Shown here piece by piece: positions 53,214 to 62,965 of a DNA stretch of 64,000 bases. Made by a program: the position numbers and the translations under genes. The stretch comes from Microbulbifer sp. TB1203 (lineage in GTDB: Bacteria > Pseudomonadota > Gammaproteobacteria > Pseudomonadales > Cellvibrionaceae). The stretch covers positions 434,001 to 498,000 of the forward strand of contig NZ_CP116899.1 in the NCBI RefSeq assembly GCF_030997045.1, written 5' to 3'. Every line of letters begins with the position of its first letter. The stretch's first letter is position 1. Under the pieces are notes generated by a model, which had not been told where the DNA came from, did no database searches, and worked only from the letters and a program-made list of their open reading frames with translations.

Positions 53214-56138
53214 CTATTGGCAGCTACAGTTATTGACAATTCCAGCCGTTTGACCATTCCAGACGCCATTTATCTGCTCGGCAACCGGGCTATATTGGCT
53301 CTGCAAGAAACCTATCCCTTCTCCTTGGTTATTGACTTGTCCATTACTAACTGTACGCGCCACATATCCTGGGTGTAATGGATGCCCCGGCAAGGTGACA
53401 TTTACAACAACACTACCATTGTTTAGGAGATATGAATTTACTGGGGAATTATTGTAGCCACCGGGATCATTCCCAAATGAACTGACATAGTCAATGGTAT
53501 TGAAAAAATTCTGGGCGCCTGTAGGTGTAGCATTGTTTGACGTGCCATTAGGGGTTGCTGGAGATGGCGATCCCGGGGTGGGATTATTGGCGATGCCCTG
53601 CTTTACGCAAGCCGCATCGGCACCATTTAATGGCACAGGAATATTGTAATAATGATAGTTACTGCTATTCGAATTCAGAGTGTCAGGCCAGTCTCCGGGC
53701 CTGGGGAATGTGATGGTAGGACCTCCATCCGGCACTGTACAAGTGACACTTCCATTGATCGCAATACAGTCTAATCCATTGGGATCAATGGCGTTTACAG
53801 GATTTCCGCCGACATAACCGTAAGTATTAATGCCACCATTGAGTCCAATCGGGTCGCTCTGTAAGTACCTACCAGTGCTCGGATCATAGTCCCTGAAGTA
53901 GTTGTAGTAATGCGGTGCCTCGCTGCCTTTGATCTGGCCGGGAAACCGCAAGTTTACAATGGTTTGATTGGCATCGTTGTCCGGATTGGTGTTTGGCTCG
54001 GTTTGCCCAAACGCATCGCTATCCCAGCGCCAGACGATCTTTTCATTGTTGTCGGTGCCGATTCTTGGCGTGTTCAGGTGGTCCGCGTGCAGGTAGGTCA
54101 GGGTTCTGCTTTGAACTTGGCCTTCACTGTATTGGGTTACCACCTGCGCAACCGGCATGTTGTCCAGGTAGATGTAGTCAATCTGGCTCTGGATGTCGAT
54201 GCCGTTGGCAGCGATGTTGGTCTCGCCGAGATACTGCCCGCTCAGGTCGTAGTGCAGCAGGTTGTCCTCGGCCTTGTCCGTGCGCACCCGCTGACCCAGA
54301 GCATTGTAGTAGTAGGTACCCTTGAGCTGGGTGTTTTCTGTGTAGGTCTTCAGCCGGTTGGCGTGGTTGTAGGTGTAGGTTTTGGCGCCGTCGTCGGTGC
54401 TGATGGTGTTACCGACAGCATCAGTTACCCAAGCCTTGGCGTCCTTCTGGATCAGGCGGTTGGAGGTGGTTTCGTAACTGTAGGCGTTCGCCTCCTGACT
54501 CTGGTCGGTCTTGGTCCAGGTCTTCTGGGTGCGGTTGCCTACCGGGTCGTACTGGTAGTTCTTCTGGCCTTCCACATAGCCTTCGTCCGTCAGGCGGTTG
54601 AGGTTGTCGTAGATAAAGGCTTTATCTTTGTTGGCATCCAAGTTGTCGGCGATGCCGGTGATGTTGTTGGCCAGGTCGTAGGTGTAGTAGTCGGAGCGGA
54701 TGTTGCCGATACCGGTGGCGGTTACCGTCTCCAGTCGGCCGTCCAGGTCGTAGGTGTAGCTCTGGGTAATGCCGTTGCCATAGTCCATGGACGCAATACC
54801 GCCGTAAGGCTGGTACTGGATGTTGCTGACGATGGTCTGGGCGGTGGCGTGGGCGTCGTCTTTGCTGGTGATGGCGCTGATACGGCCCAAGGAGTCGCGG
54901 CTGTAGGTGACGATACGACCAGAGGGATAGGTAATGCTGGCGATCCGGCCCATTGAGTCATAGCTGTACTGGGTGCTGAAGCTCCAGCTGGCAATGGTGT
55001 CGTCTTGCTGGGTGATCCGGCCCAGGTCGTCGTAGGTGATGGCTGTAGAGCCGGAATCGTTGCTGTAGCCGGTGAGGCGGCCTGTGCCCTTGTTGCCGTT
55101 CAGCGTGCTGTCGTAGGTGAAGACGGCATTCTCTGAGGTGCTGCCGGGATAGGTAATCGCAGTCAGGCGGTTCAGGGCGTCGTAGCTGTAGTTAGTGACG
55201 ACACTCCTGGCATCGGTGCGCACCTTGAGATTGCCGGCTTCGTCGTAGTCGTAGTCGGTAACACCGGTATCCGGGCTGGTGAGCTTGGTCAGGTTGCCGG
55301 CGAAGTCGTATTCGTAGCGGGTGGTGTTGCCGCGCTGGTCGGTGACGGACTTGATGCGGTCGGCGCTGTCGTAGGCGTACTGAATCTGGTTGGTGTCCGC
55401 ATCGGTGACTGTCTTGACCCGGCCCAGGGCGTCGCGGGTCTCGCCGGTCGTGTTCTGATTGCCGTCGGTGGTGGAGACGCGCTCGCCGTTCTTGTTGTAG
55501 GCGATAGACGTGTTCTGGCCGTTGTTGCCGTTCACATCGATCAGGCGGCTCAGCTCGTCGTAGTTGCGGCTGACGGAGCGCACCAGCGTGGTGCCGTCGG
55601 CAGCGAACACTTTCTCTTCTTTTACGTTGCCGGCGGGGTCCAGGACATACTCCACCCGCTCACCCAGGGTATTCTCCACCGCGGTCAGGCGGCGGGCGGC
55701 ATCGTATTCGAAGGTGACGCTGGAACTGTCGGGATACGCAATGTTGGTGACTTGGCCCACGGGATCGTAGGTATAGGTGGTCACCAGATCACCGGCAGCC
55801 GCTTTGACAGTGACTGTCTCCAGCCAGCCACGCACCGTATAGGTGTAGTGGGTCTGCAGGCCATTGGCATCCTGCACCTTCAGGGGACGACCACCGGCGT
55901 CGTACACCAGGATGGACTCCACATGGTCCAGCGCATTGGTGGTGCTGGCCAGGCGGTTGTTCGCATCGTAGCCATAGGTGGTGATGTCCGGGACATCGGT
56001 GCGCGGACCGTTGGCGGTCTCCAACTTGCCCGCCGTGGTGTAGGTGTAGGACCAGTTCTGCTCCGTAACCGCCGCGCTGGTGCCGTGGGCCACCAGCAGA
56101 CTCAATGCCCCCGCGAGGACTGATTTGGTGAAGTGCAT
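53214..56138 (-). CDS. Rhs C-terminal half with own signal peptide, core boundary and variable tail
   Basis: 974 aa from ATG 56138, with a Sec signal peptide (MHFTKSVLAGALSLLVAHGT, SAA). YD repeats run from about residue 25 to 690 (TYGYDANNRLAS, TYTYDPVGQVTN and so on). The Rhs core ends with the usual boundary: GRYLQSDPIGLNGGINTYGY and NPVNAIDPNGL, at about residue 789. A 185-residue tail follows; it is AT-richer, Asn/Pro-rich, contains LPGHPLHPGYVARTV and ends CSCQ. I do not recognise the toxin fold. The protein lacks the DUF6531 front part of ordinary Rhs proteins, which is encoded separately in the three upstream genes. Confidence 0.85.
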   Translation of the reverse strand: MHFTKSVLAGALSLLVAHGTSAAVTEQNWSYTYTTAGKLETANGPRTDVPDITTYGYDANNRLASTTNALDHVESILVYDAGGRPLKVQDANGLQTHYTYTVRGWLETVTVKAAAGDLVTTYTYDPVGQVTNIAYPDSSSVTFEYDAARRLTAVENTLGERVEYVLDPAGNVKEEKVFAADGTTLVRSVSRNYDELSRLIDVNGNNGQNTSIAYNKNGERVSTTDGNQNTTGETRDALGRVKTVTDADTNQIQYAYDSADRIKSVTDQRGNTTRYEYDFAGNLTKLTSPDTGVTDYDYDEAGNLKVRTDARSVVTNYSYDALNRLTAITYPGSTSENAVFTYDSTLNGNKGTGRLTGYSNDSGSTAITYDDLGRITQQDDTIASWSFSTQYSYDSMGRIASITYPSGRIVTYSRDSLGRISAITSKDDAHATAQTIVSNIQYQPYGGIASMDYGNGITQSYTYDLDGRLETVTATGIGNIRSDYYTYDLANNITGIADNLDANKDKAFIYDNLNRLTDEGYVEGQKNYQYDPVGNRTQKTWTKTDQSQEANAYSYETTSNRLIQKDAKAWVTDAVGNTISTDDGAKTYTYNHANRLKTYTENTQLKGTYYYNALGQRVRTDKAEDNLLHYDLSGQYLGETNIAANGIDIQSQIDYIYLDNMPVAQVVTQYSEGQVQSRTLTYLHADHLNTPRIGTDNNEKIVWRWDSDAFGQTEPNTNPDNDANQTIVNLRFPGQIKGSEAPHYYNYFRDYDPSTGRYLQSDPIGLNGGINTYGYVGGNPVNAIDPNGLDCIAINGSVTCTVPDGGPTITFPRPGDWPDTLNSNSSNYHYYNIPVPLNGADAACVKQGIANNPTPGSPSPATPNGTSNNATPTGAQNFFNTIDYVSSFGNDPGGYNNSPVNSYLLNNGSVVVNVTLPGHPLHPGYVARTVSNGQVNNQGEGIGFLQSQYSPVAEQINGVWNGQTAGIVNNCSCQ

Positions 56139-56209
56139 ATCGATTCCTTGAGATTCTTCTTGCAATCAGTTAACCATTGACAACAAAAGCCAAATTGCTT
56201 ATCGCCCAG

Positions 56210-57961
56210 TCACGGATTGGCCACCGGCGTGACCTTCTGACCCAGCAAATGGCCAGAGCTGTCGTAGCTGTAGTTGGTCACGCTCTCCGGTGTGATGACC
56301 TTGGCCGGTACATTCAGCGTCGGATGCCACTCGGTGGTGATTGTCCGTGCTGAGGGCGTACCAGCGGCTTCTGTGCGTGTCAGCTCGCGGCCCAGGCTGT
56401 CGCGGGTGTAGGTAGTGACATTACCTTCCCAGTCCGTCTCACTGGCGACAAAGCCATTGGCGTCGTAGGTGTAGCCCTTGTTGGCTGCCGCACAATTGGC
56501 TGAGGTTTCGCCGTCAACCGAGGCAATGCGTTTAACTCCGTTCACATCCGCGTAATGATAAGTGGTCTGCTTGCCCAGGGCATTGGTCAGACGCCGGGTA
56601 TTGGCATCCACGTATTCCACGCCCACCGACTCGGCGCCGCCGTTGTGTTCTGTGCGAATCGCCCGGCCCTGGTCGTCATAGGCAAAGGTGCTGTAGACCT
56701 TGCCCGCCTCGTCGGTGACACCGGTCAGGGCATTGGGGAAGCGGCTGTCTTCGTAGCGAAACACCCGCTGCGGCGATGCACTGCCGGGGAAGGTAATGGA
56801 TTGCAGCAGGCCGTTGGCGTTGTAGGCGAAACCAAAAACGGTTCCATCATTTCGGGTGATCTGGGTCAGCTTGCCGTCGGTGTAGGCCAGGGTAATGCTG
56901 TTACCGTTGTCATCGGCGATGGATTGCTGATAAACACCATTCCGATCGTAGGTGTAAGTTATACCTTTGCCCTGTTCGTTCTCAACACGCAGGATGCGGC
57001 CAGCAGTGTCGTACTTTTCGATACGGCCATCGACCTTCAGGGTCCAGCCGATGTGCTCCTGGTTCTCATCCAAGTCCTTGGTTACTTGCCAGTCGCGGTT
57101 GGCCAAAGCAACGAATGTGTCGCTCTCGTCAGCAAAATGCAGATCACTGCCATTAGGACGGTAAGCAATCATCCTCTCAGTGACACCATCTGCCAATGTG
57201 TAGTGAGCCAGGAAGTAGCTGTGGTTGTGGCGCCAGTGATTGGCAGCCCCGCCTATGTATTTGCCTGAGAGACTATTGTCCAAAGGAAGTTCGAAATCGA
57301 GTTGTCGCCGCGACGTTATTGGTGGTTCTACATGAATCACAGTTTCCCCGGTGTAATCGGTATCGACACTGAAACCAGCACCAGTCTTACGACGATTACC
57401 AAAACTGTTGTAGAGCCAGGAGAAAGTCAACGGGAAATCACCGCTCGCTGCAAAGATGGTTTCTCTTTGCAACTTGTGGCCACTGAAGAAGTTAATCGGG
57501 TTGCCAGCCAAGTTGTCACAGCTTTCTGGTTCTGGCGTAGCCACGCAGCCTCGTGCAGTGCCGTCCCAAGATTTGTCTATTGGACATTCTTTTTCGCATC
57601 GTTCAGAAACTTCATTCCATTCTGTAGGGCTCTCGCAAATCGGCGAGTCACTTAAGGCATAAAGGGATGGCCAGTAAGCACCACAAGCAAGATCGTCTCT
57701 GTACTTATTTTGAGTGCAGTGGTTAACTAAAACCCATCCCTCTCCAGGGTAATCGGCAGCATATACAAGAGGATCACAACTTGCTCTATTTTTTGTAACT
57801 GCATAACTACGCTTTTCGTTTTCATTGTAACCGACCACATCTATATCCAGTAGATCGCAACCTGTATACATTGTCAGATTAGGGTCAGCTTTGCTTGTAT
57901 ATGGGGATAAGAAGAAAGAACAGGCTAGAATAGCTAAAGTGGTCTTTTTAGATATGGGCAT
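56210..57961 (-). CDS. Rhs N-terminal half, paralogue 1
   Basis: 583 aa from ATG 57961. Signal peptide MPISKKTTLAILACSFFLSP, then a unique Cys-rich front (about 25-120). Next is the shared unit ECPIDKSWDGTARGC, the DUF6531-type opening LAGNPINFFSGHKLQRE and FPLTFSWLYNSFGN, a WRHNHSYFLAHYTLADG segment and YD repeats. It stops at TNYSYDSSGHLLGQKVTPVANP, in the middle of what is normally one continuous Rhs shell. It lacks the GGPSNL insert of its two paralogues. The gap to the C-half start is 71 bases. Confidence 0.85.
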   Translation of the reverse strand: MPISKKTTLAILACSFFLSPYTSKADPNLTMYTGCDLLDIDVVGYNENEKRSYAVTKNRASCDPLVYAADYPGEGWVLVNHCTQNKYRDDLACGAYWPSLYALSDSPICESPTEWNEVSERCEKECPIDKSWDGTARGCVATPEPESCDNLAGNPINFFSGHKLQRETIFAASGDFPLTFSWLYNSFGNRRKTGAGFSVDTDYTGETVIHVEPPITSRRQLDFELPLDNSLSGKYIGGAANHWRHNHSYFLAHYTLADGVTERMIAYRPNGSDLHFADESDTFVALANRDWQVTKDLDENQEHIGWTLKVDGRIEKYDTAGRILRVENEQGKGITYTYDRNGVYQQSIADDNGNSITLAYTDGKLTQITRNDGTVFGFAYNANGLLQSITFPGSASPQRVFRYEDSRFPNALTGVTDEAGKVYSTFAYDDQGRAIRTEHNGGAESVGVEYVDANTRRLTNALGKQTTYHYADVNGVKRIASVDGETSANCAAANKGYTYDANGFVASETDWEGNVTTYTRDSLGRELTRTEAAGTPSARTITTEWHPTLNVPAKVITPESVTNYSYDSSGHLLGQKVTPVANP

Positions 57962-57998
57962 TATTTCTATAATCTCGCTAACATATTTTCCAATTACA

Positions 57999-59771
57999 TC
58001 AATTTTCGTCAGCCGGGGAGACATCTTTATCTACCAGTCGAGCTCTAGAGTCGTAGCTATAACTGACGACCGATTCTGGAGTTATTATCTTGGTCGGCAC
58101 ATTAAATTCAGGGTGCCATTCAATGGTAATCGTCCGGGCTGAGGGTGTGCCAGCGGCTTCTGTGCGCGTCAGCTCGCGGCCCAGGCTGTCGTGGGTGTAG
58201 GTAGTGACATTGCCTTCCCAATCCGTCTCGCTGGCTACAAAGCCGTTGCTGTCGTAGGTGTAGCCTTTGTTGGCCGCCGCGCAGTTGGCTGAGGCTTCGC
58301 CGTCAATTGAGGCAATGCGCTTAACTCCGTTCACATCCGAGTAGTGATAAGTGGTCTGCTTACCCAGCGCATTGGTCAGCCGCCGGGTACTGGCGTCCAC
58401 GTACGCCACATCGACCGACTCGGCGCCGCCATTGTGCTCAGTGTGGACAGCTCGTCCCTGGTCATCGTAGGCAAAAGTGCTGTAGACCTTGCCCGCCTCG
58501 TCGGTAACGCCGGTGAGCGCGTTGAGGAAACGGCTGTCTTCGTAACGGAAGACACGTTGCGGCGACGCACTGCCCGGGAAAGTGATGGATTGCAGCAAAC
58601 CGTTGCCGTTATAAGCGAACTGGTACACAGAGCTGTCGTTGCGGGTGATCTGGGTCAGCTTGCCGTCGGTGTAGGCCAGCGCAAGGCTGTTGCCGTTATC
58701 GTCGGCGATGGATTGTTGACGAACGCCATTTCCATCGTAGGTGAAAGTAATACCTTGGCCCTGTTCGTTCTCCACGCGCAGGATACGGCCAGCGGTGTCG
58801 TATTTCTCGATACGACCATCGACCTTCAGGGTCCAGCCGGTGTGCTCTTGGCTCTCATCCAAATCCTTGATTACTTGCCAGTCGCGGTTGGCCAAAGCAA
58901 AGAATGTACCGCTCTCGTCAGCAAAATGCAGATCGCTGCCATTCGGACGGTAAGCTATCATCCGCTCTGTCACGCCATCTGCCAACGTGTAGTGAGCCAA
59001 GAAGTAGCTGTGGTTGTGGCGCCAGTGCGCAGTGGAGCTGCCGGTGTACTCTTGCGTAGGGTCTTTGTCGAGTGGCAGGGAGATAGGCTGCTCCTCGGCG
59101 GGCAACGGTTGCTCTGTGTACACCATGGTCTCACCGGAAACACCTGCACCGACACTGTAACCAGCGCCGGTCTTCCGATGGTTGCCAAAACTGTTATAGA
59201 GCCAGGAGAAAGTCAGCGGGAAATCCCCTTGCCCCTCAAAGACAACCTCCCGTTGCATCTTGTGACCGCTGAAGAAGTTAATCGGGTTGCCAGCCAGATT
59301 GGATGGGCCGCCGGTCTGATTGGAGCAGCTCTGGGGTTCTGGGGGAGGCATGCAGTCCCGCGCGGTGTCGGACCAGGGTTTGTCTATGGGGCATTCTTTT
59401 TTGCAGAGGCCGGCGCTGTCATTATAGATAGCTGGTGGCTGACACTTAGGAATATAGCATTGACCATCGCCATTCAAAACTTTGCCATCAGGGCAGCCGC
59501 ATTTCCCTGTTTCAAAATCTGGGACCGACTCACCAGGACATGTATCATTAACCCAATAAAACAACCAACGGTCCTCAAGCAATGACGAGTAATAATAACC
59601 ACCCGGATCTTTTTGGAAAGCCTTACAAAAACCACTACCATTATTAACTCTAAAAGACTCACAGGCCTGATAAACATTGTCACCATCAGCTATCCAAGTG
59701 CCCATATTTACAACAGCAGCAAGAGATGCCAACGGAAGCAAACAGACTACAAAACAAATAAAACGACGCAT
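57999..59771 (-). CDS. Rhs N-terminal half, paralogue 2
   Basis: 590 aa with signal peptide MRRFICFVVCLLPLASLAAV. A different, AT-rich Cys-containing front follows (about 20-110, with CGCPDGKVLNGDGQCYIPKC), then the shared ECPIDKPWSDTARDCMPPPE unit, DUF6531-type domain and YD repeats. The body is very similar to paralogues 1 and 3 at the protein and DNA level. The stop comes after SYSYDSRARLVDKDVSPADEN, aligned with the ends of the other two. 37 bases separate it from paralogue 1. Confidence 0.85.
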   Translation of the reverse strand: MRRFICFVVCLLPLASLAAVVNMGTWIADGDNVYQACESFRVNNGSGFCKAFQKDPGGYYYSSLLEDRWLFYWVNDTCPGESVPDFETGKCGCPDGKVLNGDGQCYIPKCQPPAIYNDSAGLCKKECPIDKPWSDTARDCMPPPEPQSCSNQTGGPSNLAGNPINFFSGHKMQREVVFEGQGDFPLTFSWLYNSFGNHRKTGAGYSVGAGVSGETMVYTEQPLPAEEQPISLPLDKDPTQEYTGSSTAHWRHNHSYFLAHYTLADGVTERMIAYRPNGSDLHFADESGTFFALANRDWQVIKDLDESQEHTGWTLKVDGRIEKYDTAGRILRVENEQGQGITFTYDGNGVRQQSIADDNGNSLALAYTDGKLTQITRNDSSVYQFAYNGNGLLQSITFPGSASPQRVFRYEDSRFLNALTGVTDEAGKVYSTFAYDDQGRAVHTEHNGGAESVDVAYVDASTRRLTNALGKQTTYHYSDVNGVKRIASIDGEASANCAAANKGYTYDSNGFVASETDWEGNVTTYTHDSLGRELTRTEAAGTPSARTITIEWHPEFNVPTKIITPESVVSYSYDSRARLVDKDVSPADEN

Positions 59772-59805
59772 ATCCCGATCACCGTTGACAAAAAAATCAA
59801 ATTTC

Positions 59806-61698
59806 TCACTGTAGAATATGATTATCCATTGATGTGACTTGCTTACCGAGGACGCGGCCCGAGCTGTCGTAGCTGTAGTCAGTCACACTCTCCGGCATAG
59901 TGACCTTGGTCGCTACATTAAATTCAGAATGCCACTCAGTAGTAATCATTCGTGCCTCCGGGGTGTCGGCCGCCTCGATGCGTCTCACCTCACGGCCCAG
60001 GTTGTCGCGAACATAGGTAGTTGTATTGCCTTCCCAGTCGGTCTCGCTTGCGATAAAGCCGTTGGCATCATAGGTGTAGCCCTTGTTGGCTGCCGCGCAG
60101 TTGGCTGAGGCTTCTCCATCAACCGAAGTAATACGCTGAAACCCATTCGCATCCGAGTAGTGATATGTGGTCTGCTTGCCCAGAGCGTTGGTCAAACGCC
60201 GGGTATTCTCATCGACATACTCCACATCAACCGACTCAGAGCCGCCATTGTGCTCGGAGCGAATCGCCCGACCCTGCTCATCGTAAACAAAAGTACTGAA
60301 CACCTTGCCCGCCTCATCGGTAACGCCAGTCAACGCATACGGAAACCGCGCGTCCTCGTAGCGAAACACCCGCTGCGGGCTCTCACTGCCGGGGAAGGCG
60401 ATGGATTGCAGGAGGCCATTGCCGTTGTAAACGAACTGATAAACGGCGCCATCGTTGCGCGTTATCTGCGTGAGCTTGCTGTCGGTGTAGGCCAGGGTGA
60501 TGCTGTTACCGTTGTCGTCGGCGATGGTCTCTTGTTGGGTACCGCTACCATTGTAGGTGTAGGTGATGCCCTGAGCCTGCTCGTTCTCCACTCGGAGGAT
60601 GCGGCCGGTAGTGTCGTACTTCTCGATACGACCATCAACCTCGAGGGTCCAGCCGGTGTGCTGCTGGTTCTCGCCCAAATCCTTGGTAGCTCGCCAGTTA
60701 CGATTGGCAAGGGCGACGAAGACACCGCTCTCATCGACAAAGTGCAGGTCACTGCCGTTGGGACGATACGCAATCAGCCGCTGTGTCGTGCCGTCGGGCA
60801 GCGTGTAATACGCCAGGAAGTAGCTGTGGTTGTGGCGCCAGTGCTCGGTGGAGCCGCCGGTGTACTCCTGCGCAGGGTCTTTGTCGAGCGGCAGGGAGAT
60901 AGGCTGCTCTCCAGCCGGCAGCGGTTGCTCGGTATGCACCATCGTCTCGCCGACCACTCCCGCACCGACGCGGTAACCGGCGCCGCTCTTCTGATGATTG
61001 CCGAAGCTGTTGTAGAGCCAGGAGAAAGTCAGCGGGAAATCCCCACGCCCCTCAGAGACCACCTCCCGCTGCATCTTGTGGCCACTGAAGAAGTTGATCG
61101 GGTTGCCTGCCAGATTTGATGGGCCGCCGGTCTGGTTGGAGCAGCTCTGGGGTTCTGGGGGAGCCATACAGTCGCGTGCTGTGTCGGACCATGGTTTGTC
61201 TATGGGGCATTCTTTTTTACAGAAACCAGTGCTTTCGTTGTAGATGGTTGGGGGTTGGCATTTGGCTTCTTCTGGCTCCTCGCAGGACATGGATATATAG
61301 TTCATTTCGCCAGAATCACAATCACAGACATTTCCAAGCTCGGGAGCAGGCGATGAACCATCGGGGCACTGGTCCAAATAGTAATAATGCCGATCAACAG
61401 TATGATAATCGTAGTATTGCCCGCCGCCACCGGAATAGCCACACATCGACGCGCCGTTCCAGTAATGGGTTACACCCGATTGCGGATCTACATATTCAGC
61501 ATACCCCCACAAGTCGACATTGATCTCATAAGCAGGCGCCTCTACACGATTACAGCTCGCTTTTGTGTCAGCATGACAAGCTGCAGAAGCATCCCTATGA
61601 TCTGCGTAAACACCAACAACGAGCGTAGTGCACCAATCTTGAGAAGATGCGAGGGAAGATAGCGAAAGAAATATCAAGCCAGAAATAAAACGGCACAT
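59806..61698 (-). CDS. Rhs N-terminal half, paralogue 3
   Basis: 630 aa from ATG 61698, with signal peptide MCRFISGLIFLSLSSLASSQ. It has the longest front (about 20-160): Cys- and Tyr-rich, with CGYSGGGGQYYDYHTVDRHY and DCDSGEMNYISMSCEEPEE. Then the shared CKKECPIDKPWSDTARDC unit, GNPINFFSGHKMQRE and YD repeats. It ends at TDYSYDSSGRVLGKQVTSMD plus a few residues. First gene of the split-Rhs operon; its promoter should lie in 61700-61880. Confidence 0.85.
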   Translation of the reverse strand: MCRFISGLIFLSLSSLASSQDWCTTLVVGVYADHRDASAACHADTKASCNRVEAPAYEINVDLWGYAEYVDPQSGVTHYWNGASMCGYSGGGGQYYDYHTVDRHYYYLDQCPDGSSPAPELGNVCDCDSGEMNYISMSCEEPEEAKCQPPTIYNESTGFCKKECPIDKPWSDTARDCMAPPEPQSCSNQTGGPSNLAGNPINFFSGHKMQREVVSEGRGDFPLTFSWLYNSFGNHQKSGAGYRVGAGVVGETMVHTEQPLPAGEQPISLPLDKDPAQEYTGGSTEHWRHNHSYFLAYYTLPDGTTQRLIAYRPNGSDLHFVDESGVFVALANRNWRATKDLGENQQHTGWTLEVDGRIEKYDTTGRILRVENEQAQGITYTYNGSGTQQETIADDNGNSITLAYTDSKLTQITRNDGAVYQFVYNGNGLLQSIAFPGSESPQRVFRYEDARFPYALTGVTDEAGKVFSTFVYDEQGRAIRSEHNGGSESVDVEYVDENTRRLTNALGKQTTYHYSDANGFQRITSVDGEASANCAAANKGYTYDANGFIASETDWEGNTTTYVRDNLGREVRRIEAADTPEARMITTEWHSEFNVATKVTMPESVTDYSYDSSGRVLGKQVTSMDNHILQ

Positions 61699-61880
61699 AC
61701 GCTGAAAACCGTCAAATATTAGAATTTCTCGTTTGTACACCATATAGCCATGAAGGTCAATTACACGCCATTACACTAAGGCTTTCTCCCAGATGTTCGT
61801 AAGATTTGTGATGTAGCTAATAAAAATTATCGCCCTTCCACTACACCCATCAGTCAACGCCAAGTATTTATACAGCGTAC

Positions 61881-61960
61881 TCAACCCATCTTCAGTTGCC
61901 TCGCAACCTTGGCCTTAGGCTGACCCTGCGCAACCAAAAGCCCCATCTCTTGACGGCCGC
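61881..61960 (-). pseudogene. Resolvase C-terminal remnant 1
   Basis: The minus-strand frame GRQEMGLLVAQGQPKAKVAR QLKMG (TGA) has the helix-turn-helix pattern of serine resolvase tails (only a fragment; no catalytic domain). It lies in the gap between the Rhs operon and the IS66 debris. The rest of 61700-62072 shows no gene. Confidence 0.45.
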
Positions 61961-62072
61961 AGAGTCCACCGGCCGCGCCTTGTGCCTCCCTTCCGCCTTG
62001 GTCCGCTCAATGCTGAGCTACTGGTGACGCGGAGCGGCTTGGGGCGATCTTGGCGAGGCCGGTGTAAGGCTA

Positions 62073-62245
62073 TTATGCTTCGGACCCCAGTAGCCGGTAC
62101 ACGCTGGCCCGTGAGAGGCCGAGCTCAGCCATTAGCGCCTTGATCTGCGTGCCCGCCTCGCGTCTGGCCTTCAGCTCCTGCACTTGCCCCTCGTTGGACT
62201 TAGGCTTGCGCCCAATGTACACGCCGCGCTCCTTGGCCTTGGTGT
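62073..62245 (-). pseudogene. Resolvase C-terminal remnant 2
   Basis: KERGVYIGRKPKSNEGQVQE followed by LKARREAGTQ and LMAELGLSRASVYRLLG: the DNA-binding end of a serine resolvase/invertase (Tn3 type). The catalytic domain is missing; the upstream side joins IS66 sequence at about 62245. Confidence 0.7.
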
Positions 62246-62590
62246 TCACAGGCCTTGCAGGCGTACTTCTTGCGGACATTCTGTATCACCTGGATCTTGG
62301 CCGGGATGATGTCCAGTTGCTCGCTGATCCCCTCGCCGATCTCCTGCATCTGGCAGCCGCAGCCAACAAAAACGCTGCTTCTCGAGGCGCTTGTACCAGA
62401 CCACGAAGCCGTTGCGCTCCCAGTACAACAGCTTGATCTTGTCCCGGCCGCGATTGCAGAACACGAAGAGAACCTCCTGAGCCGGGGACAGATCCATCTC
62501 CTGCTCGACCAGTGCCGCCAAGCCGTCGATGGACTTGCGCATATCCACCGGCTCCATGTACAAGTAGACCTGTGCCGATTGCCTTGGCCG
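62246..62590 (-). pseudogene. IS66 TnpB fragment joined to TnpC fragment
   Basis: The first part is TnpB (Orf2): QVYLYMEPVDMRKSIDGLAA, LFVFCNRGRDKIKLLYWERN, FVVWYKRLEKQRF. It then stops matching. In another frame, the same strand reads CGCQMQEIGEGISEQLDIIP and VIQNVRKKYACKACEHQG, an N-terminal piece of the IS66 transposase TnpC. A deletion therefore joined tnpB and tnpC, after which the sequence runs into the resolvase remnant. Confidence 0.75.
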
Positions 62591-62595
62591 TAGTA

Positions 62596-62889
62596 TCAGA
62601 CTTGTTCCCGGAGCAGGCGCCAGATCAACGGCAGAGTTTGCTCCAGGGCCGATGCTGGCAGCTGCATGTGGATACCAGCGGGCAGAGCCAGCTCCACCGG
62701 GGTTTCCGGAGCTGGCATCGACACTGGCATCAGTTTACGCCGGGCCTTGTTCTGCTTGTTGCGCCAGTAGGTGAAGGTGCTGAGCTTCAGGTCGTGCTGC
62801 CGGCAGTAAGCTGCCTGGGAAAGATCGCTGTCCTTCCAGGCGTTGATGTGCTGCTGCCAGAAATCGGATTTGCTCTGTGTGGTCGTCAT
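62596..62889 (-). CDS. tnpA: IS66 accessory protein TnpA
   Basis: 97 aa from ATG 62889. SDFWQQHINAWKDSDLSQAA, YCRQHDLKLSTFTYWRNKQN is the standard IS66 Orf1 helix-turn-helix. It seems intact, although the transposase itself is destroyed, so the element can no longer move on its own. Confidence 0.8.
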   Translation of the reverse strand: MTTTQSKSDFWQQHINAWKDSDLSQAAYCRQHDLKLSTFTYWRNKQNKARRKLMPVSMPAPETPVELALPAGIHMQLPASALEQTLPLIWRLLREQV

Positions 62890-62965
62890 ATGGACCTCCT
62901 GATCATTGAAAATCAGGAGCGTATCCGGAAGAGACACTGGATTTTAGGTGGGGTTTATCGAGCGC

